20,062 nucleotides of DNA from a virus: the IMG/VR virus record IMGVR_UViG_3300034190_001524, positions 1 to 20,062 of that record. One strand, given 5' to 3'. Numbering within the stretch: the stretch's first letter is position 1; each line of letters begins with the position of its first letter. The notes under the pieces were generated by a model. The model did not search any database, was not told the origin of the DNA, and saw only the letters and a list, made by a program, of their open reading frames with translations. Below, piece by piece: positions 7,608 to 14,654 of the stretch. Made by a program: the position numbers and the translations under genes.

Positions 7608-8578
7608 ATCTCTTCTTTGATTAGTTGTTGTGCTGTATTAAGCCCACGATTTTTAATCAGGTCAGAGATATCCTTGCTGCAATATATATCAGGGACATAC
7701 ACATTAGCAAGCTCAAACGCAGAACAAATTTTAGAAGCTACAGTTTGCCCAGGATTTTGCTCTGACCCAAAGTCGTTATCGTAGAAAACGATTACTTCTT
7801 TGAACCTTTCCTTGAGCGTTTTGATGAGCCCTTCATTGGGCAATTGCATTTCGGACTGTAACGCGACGGCGGAGTAACCAAGCACCTCCAAACACATGAC
7901 ATCCTTGAGCGAGCTTGTGAGAAATACAACTTCACCATTTTCAACCAATTGAGAATACCCCTGAATAATGTTTTTACCCACGTTACTATACCATTTATTA
8001 TCTGTTTCATACGGACTATAAATCTTATAACCGCTGTGAAAACGGAAAGCATAACTGATACTATGCGAGTGAAAACGTGTCTCATTAATCCAAAAATATT
8101 CTATTGGGTGAACATCAAATTTAACTAATAAACTCTTTGGAATGCAAAACTTCTTCCAATAATCTGCATCTAAGCTATTCCAATGTCTAGCTTTTATACG
8201 AATTACTGCACGTTTTAAAGGTGTTATGTTGTACTCATATTTTCTAGCTGTGGGAATTACACTACTGCTAGTTAGCCCAAGACCGAAGTCCTGAGAAATA
8301 AGCTGAAGCGCACCTACAAACTCTAGATTGTACTTGTGCATCACATACCCAAAGCAATTGAATGTGTGGTCTTCATTAGCAAAGTCCTTGTATAGTAGGC
8401 CACCCTTCCATTCAACAATGCTGACACCTGGTCTTTCGTCTTCCCGTAGATCGCTGCAAAACTTTACCCCAAGTTTTTTGAAATTAGGGCAATATTGTCT
8501 AAAGATATCGTACTCAGTTATCTTAGTAAGTATTACATCGCTGTGTAAATGATCATTGCTATTTCTGTATTTAATCAT
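7550..8578 (-). CDS. DnaG-like DNA primase with TOPRIM domain
   Basis: A 342-aa protein. The N-terminal 30-95 resembles the zinc-ribbon domain of DnaG primases (FCSDLREDERPGVSI, LLYKDFANED, then a helix near FGYVMHKY). It keeps the R-E-D-E-R-P core but lacks the usual four Cys/His ligands. A TOPRIM fold occupies about 216-310: VVFLTSSLKDVMCLEVLGYS at 217-236, IVFYDNDFGSEQNPG at 263-277 with the metal-binding Asp267 and Asp269, and a third acidic motif DISDL at 303-307. The first TOPRIM motif normally has a Glu where this protein has Thr/Ser. It would synthesise RNA primers for the DnaB-like helicase/PolA replisome. Its start codon lies 15 nt after the strong terminator hairpin at 8594-8617. 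Confidence 0.85.
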   Translation of the reverse strand: MIKYRNSNDHLHSDVILTKITEYDIFRQYCPNFKKLGVKFCSDLREDERPGVSIVEWKGGLLYKDFANEDHTFNCFGYVMHKYNLEFVGALQLISQDFGLGLTSSSVIPTARKYEYNITPLKRAVIRIKARHWNSLDADYWKKFCIPKSLLVKFDVHPIEYFWINETRFHSHSISYAFRFHSGYKIYSPYETDNKWYSNVGKNIIQGYSQLVENGEVVFLTSSLKDVMCLEVLGYSAVALQSEMQLPNEGLIKTLKERFKEVIVFYDNDFGSEQNPGQTVASKICSAFELANVYVPDIYCSKDISDLIKNRGLNTAQQLIKEEIWQLTNKNRSTKSYTDVPF

Positions 8579-8584
8579 GGCGTG

Positions 8585-8617
8585 TAAAAATAAGGAAGGG
8601 GACCGTAGTCCCCCTCC
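8585..8617 (-). terminator. Intrinsic terminator after the ssDNA-binding-protein gene
   Basis: A near-perfect 10-bp stem (8594-8603 with 8608-8617, one A/C mismatch) and CGTA loop form on the minus strand just downstream of the 253-aa gene. It is followed by UUAUUUUU (8592-8585). GC-rich stem plus U-rich tail is a standard factor-independent terminator. It sits 34 nt after that gene's stop (8652) and about 15 nt before the primase ATG at 8578. Confidence 0.85.
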
Positions 8618-8651
8618 CTATTCGAAGCAATTAGTAATTAAACCGATAAAC

Positions 8652-9413
8652 TTACCAATCACTTGCTGCCTCAGCTTCAACTGCAGGTTCCGGATCCGGG
8701 GTAATCAACCCTGGAACATACTTTTCTAGCTCAAGGCTAGCATTGTACTCTGCATTGAAGGAACCATAATCGTCATTAAGTTGTTTGATAAACAGATCTT
8801 TACGGAATGGCTTGAGACGACCGAAGTGCTTTGTGTACACCTGCTGGTACTTACCATCTTTAACACCGAGTAATACTCGAACTCGGTTATCAGACAGTGC
8901 GTTTACAAGCTGACGGATTTCTGTAACATCGCCGCTCATAATCTTACTAATACTCTCAAATGCACATTCATCACCGTTAGCCACGTTAGCATAGGCTTTA
9001 ATGAACTCCATGAGCATGTCCTCACCTACATATGCTTTGCGCACACCGTTAGACTTGAACCACTCATACAATTCTGATGGATCTTGGTCTGCATATACAA
9101 ACTGACCTACAGAGTTGCACCACAGGTTCTTCCCTGACTTAGCAACACGATGCTCAGGCTTGACAAGAATGTCAAAGCGTGTAGTAAATTCAGGCTCAAT
9201 ACACTTCAACCAGAATGTGATTTTGTTGTACGTGTCACTACCAATAGACACATCAGTGTATTGTGGTTCTGCCCTGAGATTAATACCAAGATCGCTTAGC
9301 TCAGCTTGTGATGGATTCACAGCCATAATTTGCATAGGTGCGATACCTACATATAGTGGTACTCCACCACCACCTGCTACTTCTTCGTTGGAGTTGTTTG
9401 CGTTAATAGCCAT
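8652..9413 (-). CDS. Probable single-stranded DNA-binding protein
   Basis: A 253-aa protein. A glycine-rich N-terminal segment (VAGGGGVP, 12-19) leads into a beta-rich core with GIAPMQIMAVNPSQAEL, KITFWLKCIEPEFTTRFDI (64-82) and later GVKDGKYQQVYTKHFGRLKP. The C-terminus is an acidic, proline-containing tail ending EAEAASDW. A core domain plus acidic tail ending in an aromatic residue is the hallmark of phage and bacterial SSBs (T7 gp2.5, E. coli SSB), where the tail recruits replication proteins. Its position fits: directly after the RecA-like ATPase and small HTH protein and before the primase, with its own strong terminator, which suggests high expression. I recall similar proteins from crAss-like phages, usually unassigned or called SSB; fold identity is not proven here. 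The ATG shares one base with the upstream stop (TAATG). Confidence 0.6.
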   Translation of the reverse strand: MAINANNSNEEVAGGGGVPLYVGIAPMQIMAVNPSQAELSDLGINLRAEPQYTDVSIGSDTYNKITFWLKCIEPEFTTRFDILVKPEHRVAKSGKNLWCNSVGQFVYADQDPSELYEWFKSNGVRKAYVGEDMLMEFIKAYANVANGDECAFESISKIMSGDVTEIRQLVNALSDNRVRVLLGVKDGKYQQVYTKHFGRLKPFRKDLFIKQLNDDYGSFNAEYNASLELEKYVPGLITPDPEPAVEAEAASDW

Positions 9414-9784
9414 TAGTCAATAAGTTCAAAGGTGTCAAATGAATCGTTTTCTGCAGTGTTGTCTTCCACACGTAGTGCTTCAGTATCAACACGCAATTGT
9501 GCTGGGTTCTCCTCAGGAGTCTCTTGTGTAGAGCTTATGTCATCTATAAGAGTAAAGCTGATCTTAGTCAGTGCTCTCTTTGGGCGACGGTTCTTGAGCA
9601 TAGGATGCTGGAACAATTGCTTGATCTCCGCCCCAGTAAGCTCATACTTCTCCTTGATTTGTGGTCTCCCAAGACCGCCATCAAGATCTGCGATAATACC
9701 AGAAAGAGTGATGGTCTTCTGCTCCCCATCAGGAGTGGTTTGCTTTTCTACGGTAGGCTCCGTTTGTTGATTTGCCTCAATCAT
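9413..9784 (-). CDS. Small protein with putative HTH segment and acidic tail
   Basis: A 123-aa protein from ATG 9784. The longer reading from 9826 would overlap the ATPase gene by 25 nt, and the extra residues (MGQNIHRLILNP) look non-specific. The N-terminal 25 residues are polar and Thr/Gln/Glu-rich. Residues 29-66 form a compact unit, with GIIADLDGGLGRPQIKEKY then LTGAEIKQLFQHPMLKNRRPKR, that reads like a helix-turn-helix ending in a basic patch. KISFTLIDD follows, then an acidic disordered C-terminus. I do not know a named family. A basic HTH core with an acidic tail suggests nucleic-acid binding or a replisome accessory role between the RecA-like ATPase and SSB genes. The gene ends in a TAATG junction with the SSB start. 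Confidence 0.7.
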   Translation of the reverse strand: MIEANQQTEPTVEKQTTPDGEQKTITLSGIIADLDGGLGRPQIKEKYELTGAEIKQLFQHPMLKNRRPKRALTKISFTLIDDISSTQETPEENPAQLRVDTEALRVEDNTAENDSFDTFELID

Positions 9785-9801
9785 AATGTTTGGGTTTAAA
9801 A

Positions 9802-10515
9802 TTAATCGATGAATATTTTGTCCCACTCAAGTGGGAATGTTTGACCTTTAAGGTGGTCACACCGTGAGCCAGCTTGTATGTCACCAAGAGAATCGAAACT
9901 AATCATTGTAGTATCGTTCTCACGGAACACATAACCGATCGCATCTGCGTTAGCACATGTGATGTTACGAATTTTGCCTGTTAGGTCAAGGTCTTTGTAA
10001 GCTACCTCCTTGCCCTTCTTTTCTATCTTTGCCTCTTTGAGGTGCCCGACAAGAATAACATGGTCAGCTAGTGAATTAAGCCTCTCTAACCATTTTTTAA
10101 AAGCAATGCGCAAATACATGTAACCACCGCCATTAGGTAAAGTGAGAACAGAAAGTCCGGTATTCTCTTTATCAAAGTTTTTGCCCATAGGCGTGTTCTG
10201 ATAGAGCCTCTTCGCTTCCGGCTCGCACCATACTTCGAGTTGTGTAACTGTGTCAATTGCAATGTATTTATAAGGTTTACCTTGACTGATAATCTCTTTC
10301 CCAATCTTAGCCAGTTCCGCTAGGTTCTTAGCCTTGATCTTGAGAGCATCAATCATATCAGTTCCGTCCTCCAGGTCAATAATAAGGCAGTTGTCTAGCT
10401 GCGCAAGAGCCGATGTCTTGCCTACCTTAGGTTGACCATAGAGAACGAAGTTTTTAGGAGACTTCCTGCTGGCTTTAATTTTACCAGTGGGAAGACTAAT
10501 CTTTACTTCGCTCAT
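9802..10515 (-). CDS. RecA-like ATPase, Sak4-type (AAA_24)
   Basis: A 237-aa P-loop ATPase. Walker A GQPKVGKTS is at 27-35, LIIDLEDGTDM at 44-54 follows the first strand pair, and Walker B YKYIAIDTVTQLE at 82-94 includes Asp88. HVILVGHLKEAKIEKKGKE is the next core strand with a basic hairpin. Length and order match phage Sak4/AAA_24 proteins, RecA-core ATPases that work in single-strand annealing and recombination with a partner SSB. The probable SSB gene is two genes downstream, which supports a recombination pair. The start overlaps the end of the DnaB-like helicase gene by 20 nt. A role as a helicase-loader ATPase cannot be excluded. Confidence 0.85.
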   Translation of the reverse strand: MSEVKISLPTGKIKASRKSPKNFVLYGQPKVGKTSALAQLDNCLIIDLEDGTDMIDALKIKAKNLAELAKIGKEIISQGKPYKYIAIDTVTQLEVWCEPEAKRLYQNTPMGKNFDKENTGLSVLTLPNGGGYMYLRIAFKKWLERLNSLADHVILVGHLKEAKIEKKGKEVAYKDLDLTGKIRNITCANADAIGYVFRENDTTMISFDSLGDIQAGSRCDHLKGQTFPLEWDKIFID

Positions 10516-11437
10516 TAATTGTGAATGTTGATAAATCTGTTTGAAATGGGATCATTCCCAGCAATCCGTCACGATTCTTCTCCACGTGACAAGCTAATAA
10601 CCCAACAGGGTCTTGTCCGCAGTATGAATCAGTAATCCCATACAAATCGTAGGGACGTTGTAACATCATAACTACATGAGAATCCTGACCAATAGAGTCA
10701 CCCCCGAAGAGGTCTGTTAGCAATGGTTGGTATTGCTGTTTGGCTCGGTACTCCTGTTCGATGTTACGATTCAGTTGTGAAAGTAGAATTGTTATGGATT
10801 GCATCTTTGCCTGCATCCACATGCAGGACTTAGAAACCGTGTTTAGTTTCTGTAGTTCGGTATCCTCCTTACCAAGTACTAATCGTGAATGGTCAATTAA
10901 ATTGATAACAGTCTTTGACGGTTGTCGTAAAAACATCTCTTCATTAACCTTCTTGATTATGTTCATGTCTTGGGGGATACTACAGAAATACATAGGATAG
11001 TCCTTGTACTTCTGTACAGCTTGCTTGTAATTATTGAATGCTTCCTCAGATAGAATATTTTCTACAGAAAGCAGATCAAATGTCTGAAGCTTGGTGTCCT
11101 TTGAGCCAGCACGTAGTATTTGCTGCTCACCGGGCATCTCAAAGCTCCAGTAGATAACGATTAAATCGTCGTTTGTGTCTTTGTTTACATCGAGTATATC
11201 AAATATTAATTGGTTTGAAAATGCGGATTTACCTACACCTGGACGGCCTGCAATAACATACATCTTGCCTGGCTGTAAGCCACCCATAAGATTTCTGTTA
11301 AGTCGGGGCCAAGATGTAGGGTATACACGTCTCTTCCCCATCATACCATCGCGGACATCTTTAATAGATTTCTCTACTGTCTTTGAAATATGATAAAGTT
11401 TTGGGAGACTATAGTTCCCTTGTGATGCGTCGCTCAT
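10496..11437 (-). CDS. Replicative DNA helicase, DnaB-like (RecA-fold C-terminal domain)
   Basis: A 313-aa protein consisting of the DnaB C-terminal motor with only a short N-terminal extension, so it lacks the DnaB N-terminal domain. Walker A is GRPGVGKS at 64-71. The catalytic Glu is in YWSFEMP (Glu100). Walker B is VINLIDHSRL (177-186, Asp182). LSQLNRNIE (219-227) is the DNA-contact/sensor motif. GGDSIGQDSHVVMML (245-259) is the conserved hexamer loop, and CHVEKNRDG (283-291) carries the arginine-finger region. It would unwind DNA 5'-3' as a hexamer and recruit the primase. The 5' end overlaps the putative winged-helix loader by 29 nt and the 3' end overlaps the Sak4-like ATPase by 20 nt. 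Confidence 0.93.
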   Translation of the reverse strand: MSDASQGNYSLPKLYHISKTVEKSIKDVRDGMMGKRRVYPTSWPRLNRNLMGGLQPGKMYVIAGRPGVGKSAFSNQLIFDILDVNKDTNDDLIVIYWSFEMPGEQQILRAGSKDTKLQTFDLLSVENILSEEAFNNYKQAVQKYKDYPMYFCSIPQDMNIIKKVNEEMFLRQPSKTVINLIDHSRLVLGKEDTELQKLNTVSKSCMWMQAKMQSITILLSQLNRNIEQEYRAKQQYQPLLTDLFGGDSIGQDSHVVMMLQRPYDLYGITDSYCGQDPVGLLACHVEKNRDGLLGMIPFQTDLSTFTINERSKD

Positions 11438-11957
11438 TATCTGAAGTGTCTGTTAGGTCTTGATACTTTTCCCATGTATGCTGATTGATCCATGTAGCAA
11501 GCATTTGCATATAACCTAAGTTATTTGCCTTCTTTCTTTGGTCTAGCTCTACACCCAAACATCTAATAACCTCCTTGTGCTTGGCTACGCTGTTTTTAAT
11601 GTACTTTTCGTACTGCTTGCGAGCCTTCTTGTTTGTTGAGGCATTAGGGTCTTTGGCACGTAAAGGGCGAATACCCCCATTAGCATACACCTTAAGAGGA
11701 AAGTGGGAGAGAAGCTCTGACCACATCTGATCGAACGGAGTAGCATTTGGACTGCTAAATTTCGCTCGAACAACATGTGTATCAGTGCTCTCCCCCAGCT
11801 TAACCAGGCCTTTGGTTTGCATTACTTCAAGCCTAACAACTAACTTTAGATCGTCTATGACATCGTGGGAACCACTTTGTAATAACTGTAAATATACATA
11901 TTCATCAGCAGTTATCCCAAAATCCTTGAGACTTTTTATGTTAATCTCTACGATCAT
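11409..11957 (-). CDS. Putative winged-helix replication initiator / helicase loader
   Basis: A 182-aa protein. Residues 13-60 resemble a winged helix (FGITADEYVYLQLLQSG, then LVVRLEVMQTKGLVKLGE). The C-terminal 105-167 is helical and basic and ends with a motif typical of phage replisome organisers and DnaD/DnaT-like loaders: AKHKEVIRC ... YMQMLATWINQHTWEKY (149-165), the Y-x-x-x-L-x-T-W-x-N-x-x-x-W-E pattern. Such proteins bind origin DNA and deliver DnaB. The position directly upstream of the DnaB-like gene, with a 29-nt overlap, supports that role. The family name cannot be settled by eye, so the function is inference from pattern and context. Confidence 0.6.
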   Translation of the reverse strand: MIVEINIKSLKDFGITADEYVYLQLLQSGSHDVIDDLKLVVRLEVMQTKGLVKLGESTDTHVVRAKFSSPNATPFDQMWSELLSHFPLKVYANGGIRPLRAKDPNASTNKKARKQYEKYIKNSVAKHKEVIRCLGVELDQRKKANNLGYMQMLATWINQHTWEKYQDLTDTSDNERRITREL

Positions 11958-11973
11958 AATAAATAGTTGTATA

Positions 11974-12768
11974 TCAGTAAGAGCTTATAAAGTTTTTCTT
12001 TATTTTCTTACCGCGACCCTTCAAGCCCTTATTGTGCAAGAGTTTAAAGTATCCGCACCAGTTCCCCATTCCAGACTGTACCTGGAATGTGCCCAGATTC
12101 TTGTTTATCTGAGAGAACATCCGGTCTACATCAAATGCAGGGTCAGTGCTCAGCGAGGCAAGAGCTTTAAGAACTGCGCCTTGAGCCCATACTTTCCCGT
12201 CAATAGGGTAATCCTGATGAATAAACTCTGTCACCTTATCTAAGATAATTTGCTTTGTTTCACTCAAATCATATACATACTTACCGAGCTTGAAAGCATT
12301 TGTGATAGTACCCCCAGTGTCAACATTCGCACAAGTAAGAGTGCGCAAAGCAGACAAATTGGAATCAGGATATTTCTCCCACAAATCATTGAGCTTTTTG
12401 TAGTTCTCATTCTCAATGTGATGAACTAACCAGTCTTGAACCTTCCATTTCTCGACTTTGTTGTTTACTTCAGAGAGCATGTCTTTGAAGTAGTCCTCAT
12501 TGCCTTTGTAGTTTACATCAAACTTAGCTACGTACAGAGAATTCGATTCCCCATTCTCAATGGTCTTCTCATAGGCTTTTACCCTATTCTGACCATCAAG
12601 GATGTAGTTGTCTTTTGTAAGCAACACAGGGCTGATATTAGCCCCAAACTTAGAGATACTCTGCGCAAGCTTGTCAATGTGCTTTGGCTCGAGCTTGAAG
12701 CGATTGTTGTCAATGTACTTGACATTAGGGAGCTTCGTAACCTTCTGTAATGTTAGACTGTTAACCAT
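11974..12768 (-). CDS. ParB/Sulfiredoxin-fold protein (ParB N-terminal-like domain)
   Basis: A 264-aa protein. Residues 14-66 show the ParB-N pattern: NVKYIDNNRFKLEPKHIDKLAQSI, FGANISPVLLTKDNYILDGQNRVKAYE, with the conserved L-D-G-Q-N-R loop at 57-62 that in ParB proteins contacts nucleotide (G-E-R-R in classical ParB). The rest is helical with few recognisable motifs and a strongly basic C-terminus (KGRGKKIKKN), likely DNA-binding. No partner ParA is in the window, so plasmid-type partitioning is unlikely; phage ParB-like proteins are often nucleases or regulators. It overlaps the SF2 helicase stop by 16 nt and precedes the winged-helix gene, placing it in the initiation cluster. Confidence 0.8.
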   Translation of the reverse strand: MVNSLTLQKVTKLPNVKYIDNNRFKLEPKHIDKLAQSISKFGANISPVLLTKDNYILDGQNRVKAYEKTIENGESNSLYVAKFDVNYKGNEDYFKDMLSEVNNKVEKWKVQDWLVHHIENENYKKLNDLWEKYPDSNLSALRTLTCANVDTGGTITNAFKLGKYVYDLSETKQIILDKVTEFIHQDYPIDGKVWAQGAVLKALASLSTDPAFDVDRMFSQINKNLGTFQVQSGMGNWCGYFKLLHNKGLKGRGKKIKKNFISSY

Positions 12769-13925
12769 TTTACGTTGTTTAAAGATTTAACTGCTTGTTT
12801 TATCCACTTCTCTTCTTGAGAGTCGTGAACGTAGACTATATAGATCTTCCCGATCTTATCTGGGGTACTGAGTCGAAGGAGTCTACCAACCCTCTGAATC
12901 ATAGGTAAGGACTTACTAACCAAGCCAACAATAATGCCGACACTAGCGTCAGGCACATCAAAACCTTGGTTAAGTGCTTTTGTACTGCAAAGGATACGAT
13001 TGGATCCATCTCGAAACGATTCAAGTACCTCTTTTCTTCCTTTTTTAGTATGCCCCGAATGATACGCAAGTGCCGAAAGAGAGTCAGCCATAGCGTCAGT
13101 AAACTTATTAGTCCCAGAAAATACAAGAATTTTATCATCACTGTGTTGTGCTACGAGTTCCTCAGCCTTGTCAATTTTAGCTGTAGAATGCTGCACCACT
13201 TTTGTACGCTCTGATATTGCATTAAAGAACATCTTTGCGGCACCAGCATCACCAGGAATCTTCTTTGCTAAGATAAGCTTAGCTGCGGTAAATGCATCGA
13301 AGTCCCCAATACGATACTTGGCTTGCAAGAATTTGTTCTGTGCTTTCTTATATGCTGCTTGGTCCTCTTCGTTGAGTTCAACCGGGATACAAACTATCTC
13401 ATATGGGCTCACTAATCCAAGCTCTACACATTCATCTAAAGAGATGTGAAAGCGAATAGGGGCAAGCTTCATAAGATAGTTACGGTATTCCTCATCCTCC
13501 GGGACCGTAGCTGTCATGCATAATAACCTGTCATACGTATTGTTCTCAAAGAACTTACGGTATTTCGGGCTTATGCCTAAGTGTACCTCATCACACACAA
13601 CGATATTGTAGTGCTCTCCTTCCAGCTTGTAAGCTGACTGATAGCATATAATATCTGTGTGATTTAGAACATCATCTGCATCCCACTTCTTAAACTCTTC
13701 TGCAAATTGATCTTGCAATTGAGTAGTGGGGACAAGAACTAGGGCTCTCTCTCCGGATTGTATCAGCTTCTTAATAGCTAATACCCCACAGCGAGACTTA
13801 CCAAATCCTGTGCCTGCGATGATGCTTCCAATAAAATCATCTTTAGCCCATGCATTTAGGGCTTTGCGTTGTTGTTGATTTTTTACTTCATGTATCTGTT
13901 TGTTTTTCATTAATTCAATCTTCAT
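12753..13925 (-). CDS. SF2 DNA helicase (DEVH box, UvsW/RadD-like)
   Basis: A 390-aa superfamily-2 helicase. Motifs in order are the Q-motif-like region near NQQQRKALNAW (16-26), Walker A AGTGFGKS at 37-44, motif Ia LVLVPTTQLQDQF, DEVH at 112-115 (motif II), TATVP at 138-142 (motif III), LVFSGTNKFTDAMADSL at 267-283 (motif IV region), LCSTKALNQGFDVPDA at 312-327 (motif V) and QRVGRLLR at 344-351 (motif VI). Such helicases remodel forks, branch-migrate junctions or remove R-loops, as UvsW does in T4. Two starts are possible: ATG 13925, which overlaps the DnaA-domain gene by 11 nt, or ATG 13910 five codons on. The former agrees with the overlaps seen throughout. Confidence 0.92.
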   Translation of the reverse strand: MKIELMKNKQIHEVKNQQQRKALNAWAKDDFIGSIIAGTGFGKSRCGVLAIKKLIQSGERALVLVPTTQLQDQFAEEFKKWDADDVLNHTDIICYQSAYKLEGEHYNIVVCDEVHLGISPKYRKFFENNTYDRLLCMTATVPEDEEYRNYLMKLAPIRFHISLDECVELGLVSPYEIVCIPVELNEEDQAAYKKAQNKFLQAKYRIGDFDAFTAAKLILAKKIPGDAGAAKMFFNAISERTKVVQHSTAKIDKAEELVAQHSDDKILVFSGTNKFTDAMADSLSALAYHSGHTKKGRKEVLESFRDGSNRILCSTKALNQGFDVPDASVGIIVGLVSKSLPMIQRVGRLLRLSTPDKIGKIYIVYVHDSQEEKWIKQAVKSLNNVKWLTV

Positions 13926-14367
13926 TTTTCTGTTTTAATAGTTCAATTCGACTAGCTAGTGCCGATAAATCTCCCGCATCTTTTACTACTTCCATTTTCT
14001 TTAAGAGTTTTAAACAGACATCATACCTCTCCTCAAAGTATGGATATGTCTCTATGTAATTCTCAGCTGTTCTACAACTGTGATGAATTGTAGCATGATC
14101 TCTACCCAAAAACTTTCCTATAGCAGCATAGGTTAGTGTTGTGTTGTCTTTTGCTATCTTTGCAAATGCATGCCGTGCAAGTACACAGTTGTGTATTCTG
14201 GTTCTACCCATGACGTCGTCTCTATCGACATTGAAAGCCAGAACACAGATGTCTATAAACTGACTAAGATCTACAGACAGTGCAGTAAAGGAATTAAGGG
14301 CTTTAAGTTTATCTCGGTTTGCAATACCGGGGTAAACCCAAGGACTGAGTTTTTCTTTTATCATCAT
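13915..14367 (-). CDS. Stand-alone DnaA domain IV (Bac_DnaA_C) protein
   Basis: A 150-aa protein whose centre matches the DNA-binding domain of the bacterial initiator DnaA: ARHAFAKIAKDNTTLTYAAI (64-83) then GKFLGRDHATIHHSCRTAENY (84-104). The G-R-D-H-x-T-I signature at 88-94 contacts the DnaA box in DnaA. There is no AAA+ ATPase domain. An N-terminal about 55 residues and a C-terminal helix (EVVKDAGDLSALASRIELLK) flank it. It probably recognises DnaA-box-like sites on phage or host DNA, as an origin-binding factor or to hijack or antagonise host DnaA. Its ATG overlaps the stop of the 48-aa membrane protein (ATGA), and it is the first of the consecutive replication genes down to the SSB. Confidence 0.88.
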   Translation of the reverse strand: MMIKEKLSPWVYPGIANRDKLKALNSFTALSVDLSQFIDICVLAFNVDRDDVMGRTRIHNCVLARHAFAKIAKDNTTLTYAAIGKFLGRDHATIHHSCRTAENYIETYPYFEERYDVCLKLLKKMEVVKDAGDLSALASRIELLKQKNED

Positions 14368-14510
14368 TTCTCAGAATCTTTAAAGTCCTTCATTCTCTCT
14401 TTTATTTCCCCCCACTTCTCTACTAGAATGTCTCCTAGTATTAGTAGACCAATGCAGGATATTGCAACCATCAATACCCCGCATATAAAATTAAATGCGA
14501 ATTCCATCAT
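14364..14510 (-). CDS. Small membrane protein, 48 aa
   Basis: A short reading frame found by direct translation. ATG-ATG starts at 14510, and the stop TGA overlaps the next gene's ATG (ATGA). It encodes an N-terminal transmembrane helix (FNFICGVLMVAISCIGLLIL, residues 6-25) followed by a charged cytoplasmic tail (LVEKWGEIKERMKDF). The hydrophobic helix, charged tail and precise stop/start overlap are good evidence that it is real. Function unknown; small phage inner-membrane proteins can be lysis, exclusion or host-interaction factors. It lies just downstream of tRNA-Arg in transcription order. Confidence 0.7.
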   Translation of the reverse strand: MMEFAFNFICGVLMVAISCIGLLILGDILVEKWGEIKERMKDFKDSEK

Positions 14511-14538
14511 AATTAAAATGTGTTTAGTTTGTGAATCG

Positions 14539-14612
14539 TACTCCCGATAGGAATCGAACCTATGACCTACTGCTTAGAAGGCAGTTGCTCTATCCAGCTG
14601 AGCTACGGGAGC
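14539..14612 (-). tRNA. tRNA-Arg (anticodon TCT)
   Basis: Minus-strand cloverleaf, 74 nt. The 7-bp acceptor stem is GCTCCCG with CGGGAGT (terminal G-U). The D arm is GCTC/GAGC. The anticodon stem ACTGC/GCAGT encloses the loop CTTCTAA, giving anticodon TCT (reads AGA, AGG). The T arm is ATAGG-TTCGAAT-CCTAT, and the discriminator is A. CCA is not encoded. It lies between the GH16 gene and the 48-aa membrane protein. Confidence 0.95.
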
Positions 14613-14654
14613 TTAATACCTCACAGGTGTCGGTGACCTGCTGCTATGTAACAG

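Noticed and set aside
9802-9826. Extended N-terminus of the small HTH protein from ATG 9826
   Set aside because: It overlaps the ATPase gene by 25 nt and adds residues without pattern. ATG 9784, with an A/T-rich leader, is preferred.
11974-12768. Plasmid-type partition system around the ParB-like gene
   Set aside because: No ParA-type ATPase is present and no iterated parS-like inverted repeats are visible; the protein sits in a replication cluster.
12800-12808. TTATCCACT near the ParB-like/helicase junction (one base off a DnaA box), with a similar GTATCCACA at 1860-1868
   Set aside because: Only scattered single near-matches are seen, each inside coding DNA, with no cluster, AT-rich unwinding element or repeats nearby. 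Not enough for an origin.
14624-14640. Hairpin CAGGT/ACCTG between the GH16 stop and tRNA-Arg
   Set aside because: Stem of about 6 pairs with no U-tract; may be part of the tRNA leader but does not support a terminator or regulatory call.
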